From NCBI RefSeq assembly GCF_004341845.1, contig NZ_SLVB01000003.1, positions 372,001 through 436,000 on the forward strand: DNA of 64,000 nucleotides, given 5' to 3'. Positions within the stretch are counted from its first letter, which is position 1. Each line of letters begins with the position of its first letter. The stretch comes from Novosphingobium sp. PhB165 (GTDB taxonomy: Bacteria; Pseudomonadota; Alphaproteobacteria; Sphingomonadales; Sphingomonadaceae). The notes beneath the pieces are model-generated. The model saw only the letters and a program-made list of their open reading frames with translations. It did not search any database and had not been told where the DNA came from. Shown in pieces: positions 28,210 to 42,309 of the stretch. The position numbers and the translations under genes were made by a program.

Positions 28210-29877
28210 ATGACCAAACCCGTCTGGCGCGATGGATTGACCGGCCTTGCCATGGCCGGGCTGATCCTGCCGGAAAGCGTCGCCTATGCGGAGATCGCCG
28301 GGCTGGCTCCGGGCCGCGCATTGGCCGCCGCGATTGCCGGAGGGCTGGCCTATGTCGCGGTGGGGCGCAGCCGTTTCGCGGTGGTCTCGCCCACATCATC
28401 CGCCGCCGCGATCCTTGCAGCCACGCTGGCCAGCCTCTCCGCCACCGGCCCGGCGCGCGAAGGACTAGCGACCGTGCTGGTGGGCATGACCGGGCTGATC
28501 TTCCTGCTGCTGTCGCTGCTGCGGCTGGGCAGCCTTGCCAGCTTCGTCTCGCGCCCGGTGCTGCGCGGGTTTGCCTTCGGCCTCGCGATTACCATCATCG
28601 TGCGGCAGTTGCCTGCGGTTGTAGGCATTTCGGCGCCTTCGGGCACTATCTTCGCGGTGCTGATGGGTCTCGCCGCGCGGATTTCGGAATGGCATGTGCT
28701 GAGCGGCCTGCTCGGCGCGGCAACGCTGGCGGTACTGCTGGCGCTGCGGCGGGTGCCGCAGATCCCGGGCGCGCTGATCGTACTGGTCGCCGCCGTGGTG
28801 CTGGGCGCGGCGGTGGATCTGCCGCACTTCGGCATCGCCGTGGCCGGGCCTGTCGGCCTTGGCTGGCCGCAGAGCGACTGGCCGTTCTCCGCCACCGCGC
28901 TTGCCCGGCTTGCCCGGCTTGTCCAGCTGGCCGCACCGATCGCATTGATCCTGTTTGCCGAAAGCTGGGGCACCATGCGCACGCTGGCGCTGCGCCATGG
29001 CGACGGGCTTTCGCCCAACCGCGAACTCGCCTCGCTGGGGGCGGCCAACCTCGCCTCGGCGCTGGTGCAGGGCATGCCGGTGGGCGCGGGCTTCTCGGCG
29101 GGGTCGGCCAACGAGGCGGCGGGCGCATCCAGCCGCTGGGCAGCGGCGGCGGCGAGCCTTGCGCTGCTGGCGATGGCGCTGTTCGCCTCGGGCTGCTGGA
29201 TCGCGCGGATCCCCCAGCCGATGCTGGCCGCCATCGTCATCGTCGCGCTGACCCATGCGCTCTCGCCCGGGCCGTTGCTGCACCTCTTCCGCATCCGCCG
29301 CGATCACTGGATCGCGCTGGTAGCGGTGCTGGGGGTGCTGATGCTGGGCGTGCTCAACGGCATGCTGCTGGCGGTGCTGCTGTCGATCATGCACTTGCTC
29401 TACGAACTGGCGAACCCGCCGATCAGCGAGCTGGGGCAGCTTGGCGAGGGGCACGAGTTCGTCGATCTCGCCCGCCATCCGGAGGCGCACCGCGTGCCCG
29501 GCGCGGTCATCTTCCGTCCGAATGGGCAACTGGTCTTCGCCAATGCCGAGACGGTGCTGGGCGTCATCGCCCGCCGCGCGCGGGCCAGCGCGGCGCGCGT
29601 GGTGGTGCTGAGCCTTGAAGAGAGCAACGACCTCGACAGCACGGCCATCGAAGTGGTCTCCGAGTTCGCGCAAAGCCTGGAGAAGGCGGGCAAGCACGTG
29701 ATCCTCGCCCGCGCGCATGACCGGGTGCGCGATGTGCTGGCGGCGGCCGGTTGCCGGGTGCTGGCCGAGGGTTCGACGTTCAGCGTGGCACAGGCAGCGC
29801 AGCGGGCGGCCGAGGTTTCCGCAACTCCTCCCCTGCAAGGGGAGGTGGCAGCGCGTAGTGCTGACGGAGGGGTATAA
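28210..29877 (+). CDS. SulP family inorganic anion transporter with STAS domain
   Basis: A 555-residue inner-membrane transporter of the SulP/SLC26 family (sulfate, bicarbonate or a related anion). The N-terminus GLTGLAMAGLILPESVAYAEIAGL is typical, and about ten or more hydrophobic helices follow up to residue 405. A C-terminal STAS domain is seen around 440-540 (VIFRPNGQLVFANAET; VVVLSLEESNDLDSTAIEV). The last 18 or so codons and the stop lie in an R5 repeat, so the natural tail was probably replaced. ATG 28210 follows GAAAGG; an upstream TTG at 28183 is less likely. Confidence 0.87.
   Translation: MTKPVWRDGLTGLAMAGLILPESVAYAEIAGLAPGRALAAAIAGGLAYVAVGRSRFAVVSPTSSAAAILAATLASLSATGPAREGLATVLVGMTGLIFLLLSLLRLGSLASFVSRPVLRGFAFGLAITIIVRQLPAVVGISAPSGTIFAVLMGLAARISEWHVLSGLLGAATLAVLLALRRVPQIPGALIVLVAAVVLGAAVDLPHFGIAVAGPVGLGWPQSDWPFSATALARLARLVQLAAPIALILFAESWGTMRTLALRHGDGLSPNRELASLGAANLASALVQGMPVGAGFSAGSANEAAGASSRWAAAAASLALLAMALFASGCWIARIPQPMLAAIVIVALTHALSPGPLLHLFRIRRDHWIALVAVLGVLMLGVLNGMLLAVLLSIMHLLYELANPPISELGQLGEGHEFVDLARHPEAHRVPGAVIFRPNGQLVFANAETVLGVIARRARASAARVVVLSLEESNDLDSTAIEVVSEFAQSLEKAGKHVILARAHDRVRDVLAAAGCRVLAEGSTFSVAQAAQRAAEVSATPPLQGEVAARSADGGV
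29822..29873. repeat. Palindromic repeat R5 inside the 3' end of the SulP gene
   Basis: CTCCCCTGCAAGGGGAG (29828-29844) is a perfect palindrome, followed by GGTGGCAGCGCGTAGTGCTG and ACGGAGGGGT. I recognise it as an interspersed sphingomonad-type repeat from memory; only this copy is in the window. It encodes the last part of the SulP protein (TPPLQGEVAARSADGG). Confidence 0.6.
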
Positions 29878-29944
29878 CCGGCTCAGTCGCACACGACCGA
29901 GAAGCCGACTCCCGCACCGAACACGGTTCCCCTGAACCAAAACC

Positions 29945-30088
29945 CCGTCGCCCCCGCGAAGGTGGGGGCCCCGCTTTTTGGGTTCACGCAGAGACGCGGA
30001 GAGGTGGCCGCCAGCACGATCTCTCTGCGTCTCCGCGCATCTGCGTGCTAAAAAAGAAGCGGGATCCCCGCCTTCGCGGGGATGACGG
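29945..30088. repeat. R2 repeat interrupted by R3 repeat
   Basis: The R2 arms (CCGTCGCCCCCGCGAAGGTG and GATCCCCGCCTTCGCGGGGA) are pushed apart by an insert at 29983-30054. The insert is itself an inverted repeat: TTCACGCAGAGACGCGGAG pairs with CTCTGCGTCTCCGCG and CTGCGTGCT. The same nesting occurs at 52420-52580. The other bases between the SulP and GH106 genes show no gene. Confidence 0.8.
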
Positions 30089-30164
30089 AGTTTTTGGCTC
30101 GAGTTCTGTATTATTTTCAAATGGCTCGGGCTCGCGTTTTCAGCAAAGCCCGAGCCTCGACCCC

Positions 30165-33557
<3,393 letters not shown>

Positions 33558-33733
33558 AATCCCTCCCGGATCCAAATGGTTGTGTCGATTATTGTTGTCG
33601 TGGTTGTTCTGTTCTTGCCCCGCCGCCGGGACCTATCCGTCCCGGCGAAAGGGTTTCCGGTGGGGCTTTTGCGCCCCTTGTCCGGGAATTCATTGTGGTA
33701 ATCGGGCGCTCACAGCCCCCTCTTCGTCCCCTC

Positions 33734-33830
33734 TTCATCATTGCGAGCGACCGAAGGTCGCGTGGCAATCCAGGAGCGCTTTACGCGGCCCTGGATCGCT
33801 TCTCCCGCTTCGCGGGCTCGCGATGACGAA
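33734..33830. repeat. Diverged R1 repeat
   Basis: CATCATTGCGAGCGACCGAA on the left, CTCGCGATGACGAA on the right, with two extra small inverted pieces (CGACCGAAGGTCG; CCCGCTTCGCGGG) in the arms. It is less symmetrical than the other three R1 copies. It fills much of the 300-base gap between the GH106 and rhaI genes; nothing else was recognised there. Confidence 0.7.
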
Positions 33831-33858
33831 AGGAATGGGATGGCGATGCGCCTCGGTA

Positions 33859-35151
<1,293 letters not shown>

Positions 35152-35231
35152 TCTGTTATCCTCTTACCCATCCGGTACCGCAGTGCCGGAAAGGGGAATG
35201 CGCCGGTTCGCACATTCCCCGAATAGACCTC

Positions 35232-37355
35232 TTAGCGCGTGAACGCCTGCGCGTTACCCGCATCGACATTGATCATGTTGCCGGTCGATTTCGCCGACTG
35301 GTCGCCCGCGAGGAAATAGACCGCCTCGGCAATGTCCGCAGGCAACACATCGCGCTTCAGCATGGAGCGGTTGCGGTAGTGCTCTTCCAGTTCCTTGCCG
35401 GTGTCGATGCCGTGGGCGCCCGCGCGTTCCTTGCGCCAGTCGCCGTCCCAGATCTTGCTGCCCTTGATGACGGCATCGGGGTTGACGACGTTGACGCGAA
35501 TGCCGTGCGGCGCGCCTTCCAGTGCAAGGCAGCGCGCAAGGTGGTTCGCCGCCGCCTTGGCAGAGGCATAGGCGGAGGCATTGGTGGCCGCAGCCACGCC
35601 GTTCTTCGAGCCGATGAACACCACCGACGTACCGCCCTGCTCCTTCATGCCCTTCAGCAACGGCCATGCGGCGCGGCTGGTGAGGAAGTAGCCCTGCGCC
35701 AGCACATCGTAATTGCGGTTCCACAGTTCGATCGTGGTCTCCTCGATCGGGGCCGAGGAAGCGATGCCGGCATTGGCGACGAGGATGTCGAGCCCGCCGA
35801 ATTCGCGCGCGGCCACGGCAAAAGCTTCCGCCACTTGCGCTTCGTCGGTCACGTCGCAGACGGCGGCACGGACAACGTCCTTGCCGAACTGCTTGGCGAA
35901 ACCGGCGCGCACTTCTTCCACGGCATTGGCATCGCGATCAGCCAGCAGCACGCAGGCGCCGTCCGCCATCAGGCGCGCGGCGGTGGCGGCGCCGATGCCC
36001 CCTGCACCGCCGGTGACGAGCGCCACGCGGCCGACCAAGGGCTTGGGTGCAGGCATGCGCTGGAGCTTGGCTTCCTCAAGCAGCCAGTATTCGATGTCGA
36101 ACGCTTCCTGCTCGTCGAGCGCGATGTAGTCGCCGATGGCCTCAGCGCCGCGCATCACATTGATGGCGTTGCCGTAGAACTCACCGGCAAGGCGCGCGGT
36201 GGTCTTGTCGGTGGCGAAAGTGATGCGGCCCACGCCCGGCACCAGCACGACCACCGGGTTGGCATCGCGCATCGCCGGCGAGTTAGCCCGCTTGCAGCGG
36301 GTGTAATAGGCTGCGTACATATCGCGATAATCGGCAATCTTCTGCGCCAGGTAGGCATCGTCCTGAAGCCGCGCCGGATCGAGCGTCAGGGGAGCGATCT
36401 TGGTGCGGAGGAAGTGGTCGGGGCACGAGGTGCCCAGCGCAGCAAGGCGCTCGAACTCGGCCGAGTTCACGAATTCCAGCGCTTCGGCGTCGTCCGAAAA
36501 ATGGCCGACCTTACGCCGGGCCCCGGTCATCTGAGCACGCAGGCGGGGCATAAGGTCGGCAGCAATGGCCGCGCGGTCCGAGGAGGAGGAGAGGACCGCA
36601 CCACCGAAAGCAGGTTTTTCGGAAAGCTTCGCGTTGAGGTAGTTCGCCGCATCGGCGATCAGGTCTACGGTGTGTTCGTAGCAGGACTTGGCACTGTCCG
36701 CCCAGCAGATGATGCCATGGCCGGCGAGCATGACGCCCTCCACGCCGGGGTTGGCCGCCACATAGTCGCGCAGCATCACGCCCAGCGTGTAGCCGGGGCG
36801 CTTCCAGCCGAGCCAGCCGATCTTGCCGCCCCAGATTTCCTGGGTGGCCGCCTCGCCGCCCGAGCTGGCAGCCAGCGCGATGATCGCATCGGGGTGGACG
36901 TGATCGACATGCGCGAACGGCAGCAGCGAGTGCAGCGGCGTATCGATGGAGGCGGCGCGGCCGTTCAGATTGAACGTGCAGTGCGGCAGGAAGCCGACCA
37001 TCTTGTCGTCATCGTCCGGCCCGCCGTAGTGCTTTTCAAGGCCAAGCAGCTTGTGCTGGTAGAGCGTGGCGAACCCGTCCAGCTTCATCGAACCGATGTC
37101 GCCGCCCGAACCCTTCACCCACAGCACTTCCACCGTCTCGCCGGTCAGCGGGTCGATCTCTTCCAGCTTGGCGGAGGTATTGCCGCCGCCGAAATTGGTG
37201 ACGGTCAGGTCCGAACCGAGCAGGTTCGAACGGTAGAGCAGAAGTTCGGCTGGAGACAGCGTGGCGGCGACCGAGTCGTCCCAGCGGCTGGAGGGGACCG
37301 AGAAGGGAAGCGCGGCGCTGAGAGCCGCCGGTTTGGCCGGTGCGATAGTGTCCAT
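35232..37355 (-). CDS. Bifunctional rhamnulose-1-phosphate aldolase / short-chain dehydrogenase
   Basis: About 707 residues with two domains. The N-terminal class II aldolase/adducin domain (about 25-400) shows FGGGNTSAK, WVKGSGGDIGSM, zinc-binding HVDHVHPDAI and AGHGIICWADS. The C-terminal SDR domain (about 425-707) shows VALVTGGAGGIG and YASAKAAANHL. It splits L-rhamnulose 1-phosphate to DHAP and L-lactaldehyde and oxidises the aldehyde to L-lactate, as known for the RhaE(W)/YuxG type. ATG 37355 is chosen; ATG 37361 is two codons earlier. It is divergent from the kinase gene. Confidence 0.94.
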   Translation of the reverse strand: MDTIAPAKPAALSAALPFSVPSSRWDDSVAATLSPAELLLYRSNLLGSDLTVTNFGGGNTSAKLEEIDPLTGETVEVLWVKGSGGDIGSMKLDGFATLYQHKLLGLEKHYGGPDDDDKMVGFLPHCTFNLNGRAASIDTPLHSLLPFAHVDHVHPDAIIALAASSGGEAATQEIWGGKIGWLGWKRPGYTLGVMLRDYVAANPGVEGVMLAGHGIICWADSAKSCYEHTVDLIADAANYLNAKLSEKPAFGGAVLSSSSDRAAIAADLMPRLRAQMTGARRKVGHFSDDAEALEFVNSAEFERLAALGTSCPDHFLRTKIAPLTLDPARLQDDAYLAQKIADYRDMYAAYYTRCKRANSPAMRDANPVVVLVPGVGRITFATDKTTARLAGEFYGNAINVMRGAEAIGDYIALDEQEAFDIEYWLLEEAKLQRMPAPKPLVGRVALVTGGAGGIGAATAARLMADGACVLLADRDANAVEEVRAGFAKQFGKDVVRAAVCDVTDEAQVAEAFAVAAREFGGLDILVANAGIASSAPIEETTIELWNRNYDVLAQGYFLTSRAAWPLLKGMKEQGGTSVVFIGSKNGVAAATNASAYASAKAAANHLARCLALEGAPHGIRVNVVNPDAVIKGSKIWDGDWRKERAGAHGIDTGKELEEHYRNRSMLKRDVLPADIAEAVYFLAGDQSAKSTGNMINVDAGNAQAFTR

Positions 37356-37393
37356 GGGCATCCTCTAACGAAACCTCTTTTCAGGTTCAATCT

Positions 37394-37417
37394 GATTCGA
37401 TACTAAACGATCAAATC
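37394..37417. promoter_or_regulatory. Operator candidate in the divergent rhamnose promoter
   Basis: GATTCGAT (37394-37401) and ATCAAATC (37410-37417) form an imperfect mirror pair around TACTAAACG in the 110-base gap between the aldolase fusion and the kinase. The region is markedly AT-rich. It is a plausible site for the DeoR-type regulator at 41214-41987. Confidence 0.35.
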
Positions 37418-37465
37418 CAATCAAACAACACCATGTTCAAGCATGGCGATAAACGGGCAGAGAGA

Positions 37466-38881
37466 ATGGCAGGAAGCGGCACTTTCATTGTCGTCGACAT
37501 CGGCAAGACGCTCAGCAAGCTGACGCTGTGGACGCGCGACGGGCGCATGATCGACCGTCAGGTGCGACCCAATATGCCTTGCGAAGTGGATGGTGTGCGC
37601 TGCCTCGATGCCGCAGGAATCGGCCAATGGCTGCGCGCGACGCTGCGCGGCTGGTCGGGCCATCCGGTGGAAGCGCTGATCCCGGTCGCCCACGGCGCGG
37701 GCTTTGCGGCACTCGACGAAGACGGCCTGCTGTTCCCCCCGCTCGACTACGAACAACAGGTCCCCGCTGACGTCATTGCGGCCTATCGCAAGGAGCGGGA
37801 TCGATTCGTGCTGACCGGATCGCCCGCCCTGCCCGATGGTCTGAACCTTGGCGCGCAAGTCTACTGGATGGCGCAGCGTCATCCCGAGGCGATGGAACGC
37901 GCGATTTTGGTGCCATGGGCCCAATATTGGGCATGGTTCCTTTCCGGCGGGCTTGCCAGCGAAGTGACCAGCCTTGGCTGCCACACCGACCTCTGGTGCC
38001 CGGCGGACGCGCGGTTTTCGCCGATGGCGGAGCGCTTCGGCTGGGCGGAGCGCTTTGCGCCGCTCGCCAAGGCCAGCGATGTCGTCGGCACCCTGCGCCC
38101 CGAAATCGCCGCCGAAACCGGGCTTCCGGCCAGCGCCAAAGTGCTTGCAGGCCTGCACGATTCGAACGCCGCCCTGCTCGCCGCGCGCGGGTTTGCCGAG
38201 ATCGCCCGGCAGGAAGCGACGATCCTCTCCACCGGCACATGGTTCATCGCCATGCGCCTTGCGGCAGAGCCTTTCGCGATCTCCTCGTTGCCCGAGGCAC
38301 GCGATACGCTGGTCAATGTCGATGCCTATGGCTGGCCAGTGCCCTCCGCGCGCTTCATGGGCGGGCGCGAGATCGAATCGATCATCCAGATCGACACCCG
38401 CCGCGTCGATATCCGCCCCGATCAGCCCAAGCTGATGGAGGCCGTGCCCGCGCTGCTGGAACGCGGCACGATGATGCTGCCCACGCTCGCGCCCGGCTTC
38501 GGCCCCTTCCCCGACGGCAAGGCCGAGTGGATGAACAAGCCGGAGGAATGGGCCGGCACCTGGTATGCCCGCCGCGCCGCGATCTGCCTCTATGCGGCGA
38601 TGGTCGCCGATACCTCGCTCGACCTGATCGGATCGAAGGAGCGCCTGCTGATCGAAGGGCGCTTCGCCGATGCCGAAGTCTTCGTCCGCGCACTCGCCGC
38701 GCTGCGGCCGGAAACGCAGGTCTATGTCGCCAATGCCCATAACGACGTGTCGTTCGGCGCCTTGCGGCTGATCAACCCGCTGCTGCAAGCGCAAGGCGGC
38801 CTTCGCCGCGTCGAGCCGCTGGAGGGCGACCTCGACACCTACCGCGCGAAGTGGCGCGAACACCTGCGGGAACCTGCCTGA
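37466..38881 (+). CDS. FGGY family carbohydrate kinase (L-rhamnulokinase)
   Basis: A 471-residue kinase of the FGGY/ASKHA fold, proposed to phosphorylate L-rhamnulose at C1. Seen: phosphate-1 motif [14 protein letters not shown] near the N-terminus, [21 protein letters not shown] and the phosphate-2 motif [11 protein letters not shown]. It is diverged from E. coli RhaB, so the substrate is assigned from context: isomerase and aldolase face it across the promoter. ATG 37466 follows GCAGAGAG; the in-frame ATG 37433 lacks a ribosome binding site. Its stop overlaps the lldD start (TGATG). Confidence 0.88.
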   Translation: MAGSGTFIVVDIGKTLSKLTLWTRDGRMIDRQVRPNMPCEVDGVRCLDAAGIGQWLRATLRGWSGHPVEALIPVAHGAGFAALDEDGLLFPPLDYEQQVPADVIAAYRKERDRFVLTGSPALPDGLNLGAQVYWMAQRHPEAMERAILVPWAQYWAWFLSGGLASEVTSLGCHTDLWCPADARFSPMAERFGWAERFAPLAKASDVVGTLRPEIAAETGLPASAKVLAGLHDSNAALLAARGFAEIARQEATILSTGTWFIAMRLAAEPFAISSLPEARDTLVNVDAYGWPVPSARFMGGREIESIIQIDTRRVDIRPDQPKLMEAVPALLERGTMMLPTLAPGFGPFPDGKAEWMNKPEEWAGTWYARRAAICLYAAMVADTSLDLIGSKERLLIEGRFADAEVFVRALAALRPETQVYVANAHNDVSFGALRLINPLLQAQGGLRRVEPLEGDLDTYRAKWREHLREPA

Positions 38882-40026
38882 TGATCACTGCCTCGATCCC
38901 CGACTTCTGCGAGGCCGCGCGCCGCCGCCTGCCGCGCTTCCTGTTCGAGTATATCGACGGCGGTTCCTATGCCGAGGAAACGCTGCGCCGCAATGTCTCC
39001 GACCTCGCCGGTCTGGCCCTGCGCCAACGCGTACTGCGCGATGTGTCCGCGCTGGACCTCTCGACCGAGCTGTTCGGCCAGAAGCTGGCCCTGCCCGTTG
39101 CTCTTGCGCCCATCGGTCTGGCCGGGCTCAACGCGCGGCGCGGCGAATGTCAGGCCGTGCGCGCGGCGGACAAGGCGGGCATTCCCTTCACGCTCTCCAC
39201 CGTGGGCGCCTGCACCATCGGCGAAGTGGCGGCGGCGGCAAGCAAGCCGTTCTGGTTCCAGCTCTACATGATCCGCGACCGTGCCTTCATGAAGGACCTG
39301 CTGGCCAAAGCGGTGGAAGCCGGCTGCTCCACGCTGGTCTTCACCGTGGACATGCCCGTCCCCGGCAGCCGTTACCGCGACTATCACACCGGCCTTGCCG
39401 GTACCGGCGGCCTGAAAGGCGCGGCATGGCGCTTCGCGCAGGCGGCCGTGAAGCCGGACTGGGCCTGGGACGTGGGCATCAACGGCCGCCCTCACACTTT
39501 GGGCAATGTCGCCCCGGTGCTTCAGGGCAAGACCGGGATCGAGGACTTCTTTGCGTGGATGCGCAATAATTTCGACCCCTCGATCAACTGGCGCGACCTC
39601 GATTTCATTCGCTCCGAATGGAAGGGCCCGCTGGTCATCAAGGGCATTCTCGACCCGGAAGACGCAAAGGAAGCCGCCGCACTTGGCGCGGACGGGCTGG
39701 TCGTTTCCAACCACGGCGGCCGCCAGCTGGACGGCGTGCTGTCCAGCGCCCGCGCGCTGCCGCCGATTGCCGATGCGGTGGGGGACCGGATGACGGTACT
39801 GGCCGATGGCGGCATCCGCTCCGGCCTCGACGTGGTGCGTATGCTGGCGTTGGGCGCCAAGGGCGTGCTCTTGGGCCGCGCATGGGCATGGGCACTGGGC
39901 GCAGGCGGCGAGGCGGGCGTCACCAAGATGCTCAAGCTGATCGAAGCGGAAATGCGCGTCGCCATGGCGCTCACCGGCACCACGAAAATCTCAGAGATAA
40001 ACCGCAGCTGCCTTGCTGACGGATAA
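38881..40026 (+). CDS. lldD: FMN-dependent L-lactate dehydrogenase (alpha-hydroxy-acid oxidase family)
   Basis: A 381-residue TIM-barrel flavoprotein. Seen: [45 protein letters not shown], and the active-site and FMN block [11 protein letters not shown] followed by [12 protein letters not shown]. It would oxidise the L-lactate made by the aldolase-dehydrogenase fusion to pyruvate, passing electrons to the quinone pool. Being coupled to the kinase gene strongly supports a rhamnose role. Related 2-hydroxy acids remain possible substrates. Confidence 0.92.
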   Translation: MITASIPDFCEAARRRLPRFLFEYIDGGSYAEETLRRNVSDLAGLALRQRVLRDVSALDLSTELFGQKLALPVALAPIGLAGLNARRGECQAVRAADKAGIPFTLSTVGACTIGEVAAAASKPFWFQLYMIRDRAFMKDLLAKAVEAGCSTLVFTVDMPVPGSRYRDYHTGLAGTGGLKGAAWRFAQAAVKPDWAWDVGINGRPHTLGNVAPVLQGKTGIEDFFAWMRNNFDPSINWRDLDFIRSEWKGPLVIKGILDPEDAKEAAALGADGLVVSNHGGRQLDGVLSSARALPPIADAVGDRMTVLADGGIRSGLDVVRMLALGAKGVLLGRAWAWALGAGGEAGVTKMLKLIEAEMRVAMALTGTTKISEINRSCLADG

Positions 40027-40056
40027 CAACAACAAAACGAGAGGATTACACCGATT

Positions 40057-41133
40057 ATGGGAGGGAACCCGGCGCTCGGCGTCGTATTTCACTGGCTGGG
40101 CGGCTTTGCCTCGGCAAGCTTCTACGTGCCCTACAAGCGGATCAAGCTGTGGTCGTGGGAAGTGTTCTGGCTGGCGGGCGGGATCTTCTCGTGGCTGCTG
40201 GCCCCGTGGGTCTTCGCCTCGCTGCGGACCGAGAACCTGCTGGGCGTGCTGGCGTCAGCGCCGACTTCCACCCTGCTGTGGTGCTGGTTCTGGGGCGTGA
40301 TGTGGGGCTTCGGCGGGCTGACCTTCGGCCTGACCATGCGCTACCTCGGCCTCTCGCTCGGCATGGCGGTGGCGCTGGGGCTGACCACGGTGATCGGCAC
40401 CATGGGCCCGCCGATCTTCCACGGCACTATCGGTGAAATCGCCAGCCGCACGAGCGGGCAGCTGACCCTGCTGGGCATCGTCATTACGCTGCTTGCCATC
40501 GTCGTGGTCGCGCGCGCGGGACATTCGAAGGACAAGGATCTGGGCGGCGCCGCATCGGAAGGCGTCGCCGAGTTCAACTTGCGCAAGGGCCTGCTGATCG
40601 CGGTGTTCTCCGGCGTGATGTCGGGCTGCTTCGCCTGGGGGCTCGACGCCGGCCAGCCGATCCGCGACCTGACGCTGGCGGCGGGCACCGACCCGCTGAG
40701 CCAGGGCCTGCCGGTGCTCTGCGTGGTGCTGGCGGGCGGGCTGACCACCAACCTGATCTGGTGCGCCCTGCTGATCCGCCGCAACCGCAGCTTCGGCCAG
40801 TTCTTCGGCCAGAGCTGCGAGGAAGGCGGCAATGCCCGCGCCCCGCTGCTCGCCAACTACCTGCTCGCCGCGCTGGGCGGGACGCTGTGGTACTTCCAGT
40901 TCTTCTTCTACACGATGGGCGAGAGCCAGATGGGCCGCTACGGCTTCTCCTCGTGGACGCTCCACATGGCCTCGATCATCTTGTTCTCCACACTCTGGGG
41001 CTTCGCGCTGAAGGAATGGCGCGGGGCGAGCACCCGCACGCGCAGGACGGTATTGACCGGCATCGGTATGCTGCTGGGGGCGACGCTCGTGATCGGTGCG
41101 GGCAACATGCTCGACGCCGGTGCGGCGATCTGA
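40057..41133 (+). CDS. rhaT: L-rhamnose/proton symporter RhaT
   Basis: A 358-residue inner-membrane transporter with about ten hydrophobic helices. RhaT family blocks are clear: HWLGGFASASFYVPYKRIKLWSWE at the N-terminus, WGFGGLTFGLTMRYLG, GVMSGCFAWGLDAG and WYFQFFFYTMGESQMG. It takes up L-rhamnose with protons. It lies 30 bases after lldD with a ribosome binding site GAGAGG, in the kinase-lldD-rhaT-regulator unit. Confidence 0.95.
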   Translation: MGGNPALGVVFHWLGGFASASFYVPYKRIKLWSWEVFWLAGGIFSWLLAPWVFASLRTENLLGVLASAPTSTLLWCWFWGVMWGFGGLTFGLTMRYLGLSLGMAVALGLTTVIGTMGPPIFHGTIGEIASRTSGQLTLLGIVITLLAIVVVARAGHSKDKDLGGAASEGVAEFNLRKGLLIAVFSGVMSGCFAWGLDAGQPIRDLTLAAGTDPLSQGLPVLCVVLAGGLTTNLIWCALLIRRNRSFGQFFGQSCEEGGNARAPLLANYLLAALGGTLWYFQFFFYTMGESQMGRYGFSSWTLHMASIILFSTLWGFALKEWRGASTRTRRTVLTGIGMLLGATLVIGAGNMLDAGAAI

Positions 41134-41213
41134 TGACCCAATGATGGATTTTGAGCGAAATTGGCGGCATGGGGGTTGGCCAGAGGCCTCCCCCTCATTG
41201 CGACAGGGTTACC

Positions 41214-41987
41214 ATGCATTCGACCGAGCGTGAGAGATTGATCCTCGAAGCCCTGCGCCCCAGCGGCTTCGTGACCTATCGCGATCTGGAAGCGCAGTTG
41301 GAGGCCTCTCCGGCGACGATCCGGCGCGACCTTTCGCGACTGGAGGAGGAAGGCCAGCTCCTGCGCGTCCATGGCGGCGCCAAGCTGCCGGAGGAACGCG
41401 CCGAGCGGCAACCGGGCCTTGCCGGAACGCCGTTCGAACAGTCGATCACGCTGAACCTCCCGGTCAAACAGGCCATCGGCAAGGCCGCCGCCGCGCTCTG
41501 CCAGCCGGGCGAGGCGATCATGCTCGATGGCGGCACCACCACCTTGCAGATGTGCGCGCATCTCGACGGGCTGGACTGTCAGGTGCTGACCAACTCTCTC
41601 CACATCGTGCAGACCCTGCTGACCCAACCCGGCACGCGCGTCCTGCTGCCTTCGGGCACGGTGTTCCGCGAGCAGAACATCGTGCTCGCCCCGGCGGGCG
41701 AGGATTCGATGCCGCGCTTCCACGCGCCCAAGCTGTTTATGGGCGCAGCCGCCGTCGGCCCGCAGGGGGTGATGCAACAGGACGTGATCCTCGTCGCCGC
41801 CGAGCGCCGGTTCATGGACCGGGCCGAGGAGGTGATCCTGCTGGTGGACAGTTCCAAGTTCCGCTCGTCCTCCGGCGCCATCGTCTGCGGGCTGGACGAG
41901 GTGGACGTGGTGGTTACCGATGCCGGGATTCCCGCCGAGATGGCGGAGCGGTTACGGGAAGCCGGGGTTCGGGTGGTGGTGGCCTGA
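41214..41987 (+). CDS. DeoR/GlpR family regulator of the rhamnose genes
   Basis: A 257-residue repressor-type protein. The N-terminal winged helix-turn-helix is seen (ERERLILEALRPSGFVTYRD; ASPATIRRDLSRLEEEGQLLRVHGGA). The sugar-phosphate-binding DeoRC domain shows MLDGGTTTLQM, LTNSLHIVQTLL, LPSGTVFREQNIVLAPAGE and LLVDSSKF. ATG 41214 is used; the upstream part of the frame is not family-like. It ends the rhamnose unit and probably responds to rhamnulose 1-phosphate or a similar ester, by analogy. Confidence 0.9.
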   Translation: MHSTERERLILEALRPSGFVTYRDLEAQLEASPATIRRDLSRLEEEGQLLRVHGGAKLPEERAERQPGLAGTPFEQSITLNLPVKQAIGKAAAALCQPGEAIMLDGGTTTLQMCAHLDGLDCQVLTNSLHIVQTLLTQPGTRVLLPSGTVFREQNIVLAPAGEDSMPRFHAPKLFMGAAAVGPQGVMQQDVILVAAERRFMDRAEEVILLVDSSKFRSSSGAIVCGLDEVDVVVTDAGIPAEMAERLREAGVRVVVA

Positions 41988-42061
41988 GCGAAAGTGTCCG
42001 TGGACGCGCCCGCTCTGCACTGTAACTACCCCCGCGCTAAAACTGCGCCACGCTAAAACAC

Positions 42062-42148
42062 CCCGTCGCCCCCGCGAAGGCGGGGGCCCCGCTGCCTTTC
42101 GCCACGCAGCAAGAAAAGCGGGGTCCCCGCCTACGCGGGGACAACGAG
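42062..42148. repeat. Interspersed palindromic repeat, family R2
   Basis: CCCGTCGCCCCCGCGAAGGC on the left, centre AAGAAAAGCGGGGTCC, right arm CCGCCTACGCGGGGACAACG with two mutations. It lies 75 bases after the DeoR gene. Confidence 0.82.
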
Positions 42149-42200
42149 GTTTGATTTGCGACCTTGCGGGCTAGCCCAACGCTCCGTCACCCCTTCCCCC

Positions 42201-42288
42201 TCGTCATTGCGAGGAGGCGAAGCTGACGAAGCAATCCAGAGCGGCGCAAGACGCCCTTGGATTGCTTCGCTACGCTCGCAATGACGAA
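42201..42288. repeat. Interspersed palindromic repeat, family R1
   Basis: CGTCATTGCGAGGAGGCGAA on the left and GCTACGCTCGCAATGACGAA on the right; the left arm carries a small change (GAGGAGGCGAAGCTGACGAAG). With the R2 copy it fills the gap between the convergent DeoR and GH1 genes. Confidence 0.82.
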
Positions 42289-42309
42289 GGTCGTTAGGTT
42301 CCCGACCCC

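Noticed and set aside
29945..30088. Inverted-repeat cluster considered as an insertion sequence
   Set aside because: No transposase ORF lies between the arms, and the whole element is under 150 bases, so it is a repeat only.
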